The translations under genes and the position numbers were made by a program. Shown here one piece after another: positions 31,756-34,064 of a stretch of DNA of 34,064 nt; position 1 is the stretch's first letter; every line of letters begins with the position of its first letter. Below the pieces are notes generated by a model. That model was not told where the DNA came from, did not search any database, and worked only from the letters and a program-made list of their open reading frames with translations. Origin of the DNA: JADHUC01 sp964617665. Its GTDB lineage: Bacteria > Planctomycetota > Planctomycetia > Pirellulales > Pirellulaceae. Location of the stretch: contig CAZUAH010000090.1 of NCBI GenBank assembly GCA_964617665.1, forward strand, positions 1 to 34,064. Reading direction: 5' to 3'.

Positions 31756-33048
31756 TTAGCCCGATACGGCCAGGGCGAGGTCTTTCTTGGCGTCGTCGCC
31801 GGTCAGCCGAAGGTCGAACTGATCCTGAAGGACCTTGAACACGTTGGGCGTGACAAAACCGGGCGGGTTGGGCCCGATGGAAACACCCTTAACGCCCAGT
31901 GCCAACAGCGTCAGCAGCACAGCCACCGCCTTCTGCTCGAACCAGGACACGACAAGCGTCAGCGGCAGATCGTTGACGGTGCAGTCAAAGGCTTCGGCCA
32001 AGGCGACCGCCACTTTGATCGCACTGTAAGCATTGTTGCACTGCCCCATGTCCAACAGCCGGGGCAGCCCTAACAACTCGCCGTAGTCGTAGTCTCGGAT
32101 ACGGAACTTGCCGCAACCAAGTGTCAGGATGAACGAGTCGGCCGGGGTCGCCTGTGCGTAGTCGGTGAAGTAGTTACGCCCCGGTTCCGCACCGTCGCAG
32201 CCACCGATCAGGAAGAAGCGACTGATCTTGCCGTCCTTGACCGCTTGGACAATCGTGTCGGCCAAGCCAAGCACAACATTCTGGTGGAATCCGATGGTCG
32301 ACTGCTTCGCTTCGCTCTCCTCAAGTGCGGGGCACTCTTTCGCCTTGGCGATCACCGCCGAGAAATCGTCATCTTTGATTATCGTAGCACCGGGTACGGC
32401 CGTGCATCGGGTCGTGAACAGACGATCGGCATAGGTTTCTCTGGGAATCAGCACGCAGTTCGTTGTGCCCACGGTCGGCCCGGAGAAGGCCTCGAATTCA
32501 CGCTTCTGCTTCTGCCAGGCGCCACCAAAGTGCCCGGCCAGATTCGGATGCTCGCGCAGCTTGGGATACATGTGTCCGGGCAACATCTCGCCGTGTGTGT
32601 ACACCTTGACGTCGGTGCCTTCGCACTGGTTGAGCAAGTTATGCAGATCCAACAGGTCGTGGCCCGTCATCAAAATCCCGGGGCCGGCCTGGGTTCCCTC
32701 TCGTACGCTGGTGGGCGAGGGTTCCCCAAACGATTCAATGTGCCCTTCGTCCAGCAATTCCATGACGCGCAGATTCTGCCGTCCGCATTCCAGGTTCATC
32801 TCCAACAGCGAGGGAATATCGAAGTTGACGTTGGTCATGGTGGCAAACAGCGCCTCTTCGATAAAGGCACTGACGTTCTCGTCCGACTTGCCCAGCCGCC
32901 GAGCGTGATTTGCATAGGCGGCCATTCCCTTCAGGCCGTACAGTAGTATCTCCTGCAATGACTGCACGTCCTCGCTCTTGCCGCACACACCAGGACTTCT
33001 TTCGCAGCCCGTCGAGTGGGCCGTCTGTTCACATTGGTTGCAGAACAT
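31756..33048 (-). CDS. hcp: hybrid cluster protein, short (class III-like)
   Basis: A 430-residue hybrid cluster protein, known as a hydroxylamine reductase in vitro and an NO reductase in E. coli. The N-terminal cluster cysteines are C3, C6, C15 and C22. All eight hybrid-cluster ligands of the Desulfovibrio enzyme have counterparts: H130, E154, C198, C284 (GGCDG, the persulfide site), C312 (LGCGKFR), C337, E371 and K373 (WFEQK), with matching spacing. The protein is about 114 residues shorter before the first ligand, as in class III enzymes, which lack a segment of the first helical domain. AGGGAGAG lies a few bases before the ATG. No hcr reductase gene is adjacent. An FNR-type box and -10 are placed for control by the divergent regulator. 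Confidence 0.92.
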   Translation of the reverse strand: MFCNQCEQTAHSTGCERSPGVCGKSEDVQSLQEILLYGLKGMAAYANHARRLGKSDENVSAFIEEALFATMTNVNFDIPSLLEMNLECGRQNLRVMELLDEGHIESFGEPSPTSVREGTQAGPGILMTGHDLLDLHNLLNQCEGTDVKVYTHGEMLPGHMYPKLREHPNLAGHFGGAWQKQKREFEAFSGPTVGTTNCVLIPRETYADRLFTTRCTAVPGATIIKDDDFSAVIAKAKECPALEESEAKQSTIGFHQNVVLGLADTIVQAVKDGKISRFFLIGGCDGAEPGRNYFTDYAQATPADSFILTLGCGKFRIRDYDYGELLGLPRLLDMGQCNNAYSAIKVAVALAEAFDCTVNDLPLTLVVSWFEQKAVAVLLTLLALGVKGVSIGPNPPGFVTPNVFKVLQDQFDLRLTGDDAKKDLALAVSG

Positions 33049-33172
33049 AGGATTCTCTCCCTTTCTTGAATTGAGTGGAACTTATCGAATCAGACGCCGA
33101 GCCACGACGCCAATGCAATTCTCGCCGAACGAGGCCCCGCCAACGACCCTGGCTGGCCTCTGCTTACGCTCA

Positions 33173-33178
33173 TATAAT
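33173..33178 (+). promoter_or_regulatory. possible -10 of the regulator gene
   Basis: TATAAT is a perfect -10 hexamer on the plus strand, with start expected near 33185; the -35 region (17-base spacing) is poor (TGGCTG). If used, the FNR-type box would lie downstream of the start and binding there would repress the regulator. The same bases, read on the other strand one base later, supply the hcp -10. Confidence 0.3.
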
Positions 33179-33215
33179 AGGCGTTTTGCCAGTGTCACGC
33201 CTTGACCTGGATCAA
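33174..33215 (-). promoter_or_regulatory. predicted FNR-type class II promoter of hcp
   Basis: The box TTGAC-CTGG-ATCAA (33202-33215) matches the FNR consensus TTGAT-N4-ATCAA at nine of ten defined bases. On the minus strand TATTAT (33179-33174) is a -10 matching TATAAT at five of six bases. The centre of the box (33208.5) is 34.5 bases from the downstream edge of this -10, exactly the geometry of a class II site at -41.5 for a start near 33167. The hcp leader would be about 119 bases. The box also lies 29-42 bases upstream of the regulator gene start. Confidence 0.6.
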
Positions 33216-33243
33216 TTCCCCCTAAATCGAACGCGAGGTGACC

Positions 33244-33933
33244 GTGTCTGCGACGATCGAGCAAGTACTGAACCGCTGCCAGCTTTTTGCTCAAGTCGAT
33301 ACCGCACGCTGCCGACGGCTTGCCGAATTCGGCTCGATTCGCAAGTTTGCCAAGGGACAATTGATTTTTCGCCAGGGCGATGAATGCCCCGGCATCTACG
33401 TAGTTGACACTGGCATGGTAAGAGTTTTCAAGACCGGGCCCAGCGGCAAGGAACACGTGCTGCACATGGTTGGCCCCGACCATACCTTCGCCGAAGTCGC
33501 CGCGATTGGCGGTTTCGACTGCCCGGCCAATGCCGAAGCAGTTGTGCCGACCGTTTGCGTGCTATTGCCGCTGGAAGCGTTCCGCAAGGAAATGACTACC
33601 GATCATCAGTTGTGCCTGGAAATGATGACTGGTCTCTCTTTCTGGGTCCGTCACCTGATCTCGCTGATGGAGGACCTCGTGTTGCGCGACGCCGTCGGCC
33701 GGGTCGCCCGTTTCCTGCTTGAATCGGCAACGGAAACCGATGGTACCGTAAAACTGCCAGGGTTGAAGCGGCACATTGCCAGCCATCTGAACCTGACCAG
33801 CGAAGCCTTCTCGCGCACCTTTGGCCGCTTGATCGAAGCCGGTTTGATCGTCGAAATGGACAACAATCGCGTAGAACTCCGCGACACCGACGGCCTGAAA
33901 GCAACCGCCGAGGGGCTATTTCCGAAGATCTAG
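33244..33933 (+). CDS. Crp/Fnr-family transcriptional regulator
   Basis: A 229-residue regulator with an N-terminal cyclic-nucleotide-binding-type beta-roll (about 10-120; FAKGQLIFRQGDECPGIYVV), a dimerisation helix and a C-terminal helix-turn-helix (about 165-210). The recognition helix contains SEAFSRTFGR; E187, S190 and R191 match the E-x-x-S-R triad by which FNR reads TTGAT, rather than the R-E-x-x-x-R of CRP. The FNR iron-sulfur cysteine pattern is absent, so it should sense oxygen or NO otherwise, as in Dnr-like or HcpR-like proteins; its ligand is unknown. GTG at 33238 and 33244 are both in frame; GAGG five bases before 33244 favours the latter. Divergent from hcp, its likely target. 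Confidence 0.87.
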   Translation: MSATIEQVLNRCQLFAQVDTARCRRLAEFGSIRKFAKGQLIFRQGDECPGIYVVDTGMVRVFKTGPSGKEHVLHMVGPDHTFAEVAAIGGFDCPANAEAVVPTVCVLLPLEAFRKEMTTDHQLCLEMMTGLSFWVRHLISLMEDLVLRDAVGRVARFLLESATETDGTVKLPGLKRHIASHLNLTSEAFSRTFGRLIEAGLIVEMDNNRVELRDTDGLKATAEGLFPKI

Positions 33934-34064
33934 GGCTGAGTGGGCCAGAACCTGACGAGTGGGCACCAGCCGAATCGAAGCGCATCATTTCTCCCTTCAC
34001 CTATAGCGTCTGCCACATTGCCGAGAGTTCGATAGATCGGCGGAAGTCGTTGGGGGACCAGCAT
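33934..34064. other. non-coding right edge
   Basis: The last 131 bases after the regulator stop show no recognised gene, terminator or repeat. A minus-strand frame of 44 codons running from the very edge has no family features. Confidence 0.4.

Noticed and set aside
31491..31838. plus-strand frame with EGEAPAEP motif
   Set aside because: Created by the dispersed palindrome 31660-31723 and overlapping the ends of two real genes.

Overview
The window looks like chromosomal DNA of a planctomycete, probably of the Pirellula/Rhodopirellula type. No marker gene proves this. The indications are a giant secreted protein with an Arg-rich N-terminus and an LExRTLLA motif followed by a dockerin-like segment and cadherin-like repeats, a LamG/hydrazine-synthase-alpha-like di-heme protein, double WD40 propellers on a secreted protein, Tat-exported hydrolases, and GC-rich palindromes typical of these genomes. 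No tRNA, rRNA, CRISPR array, transposase or phage gene was found.

Layout. 1-3570: a possible gene end, a GNAT acetyltransferase, an orphan intrinsic terminator, a LOG-family protein (minus), a possible 31-residue membrane peptide, and an AlaC-like aminotransferase. 3570-3892: a non-coding block with an inverted repeat, a 13-bp tandem repeat and a minus-strand terminator. 3893-9727: the 1944-residue giant surface/secreted protein (minus). 9728-10632: a long divergent intergenic region. 10633-13968: a 1111-residue fusion of E1-alpha, E1-beta, a lipoyl-like domain and ketoacyl-ACP synthase III, the most unusual gene here. 14244-19914: a three-gene cluster of a 14-blade WD40 protein, a Tat-exported M14 peptidase and a double alpha/beta hydrolase. 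20066-21987: a TIM-barrel sugar isomerase-like gene converging on a DapA/NanA-type aldolase. 22447-24300: an FHA-GAF-sigma54 activator. 24324-28313: two coupled minus-strand genes for exported proteins, a TPR plus family-5 solute-binding fusion and a protein of unknown function. 28520-31591: the LamG/HzsA-like di-heme protein, behind a good sigma70-type promoter. 31756-33933: a short hybrid cluster protein gene (hcp) and a divergent Crp/Fnr regulator sharing an FNR-type box.

How the genes work together. The fusion enzyme carries the parts to decarboxylate a 2-oxo acid, hold the acyl group on a swinging arm and condense it with malonyl-ACP, with no E2 acyltransferase; this suggests branched or unusual acyl-chain priming. 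The hcp/regulator pair forms a likely nitrosative-stress or low-oxygen module: the regulator has the FNR-type E-x-x-S-R recognition residues, and the 14-bp box lies exactly 41.5 bases upstream of the start predicted for hcp. The remaining genes are mostly exported hydrolases, binding proteins and carbohydrate or amino-acid enzymes.
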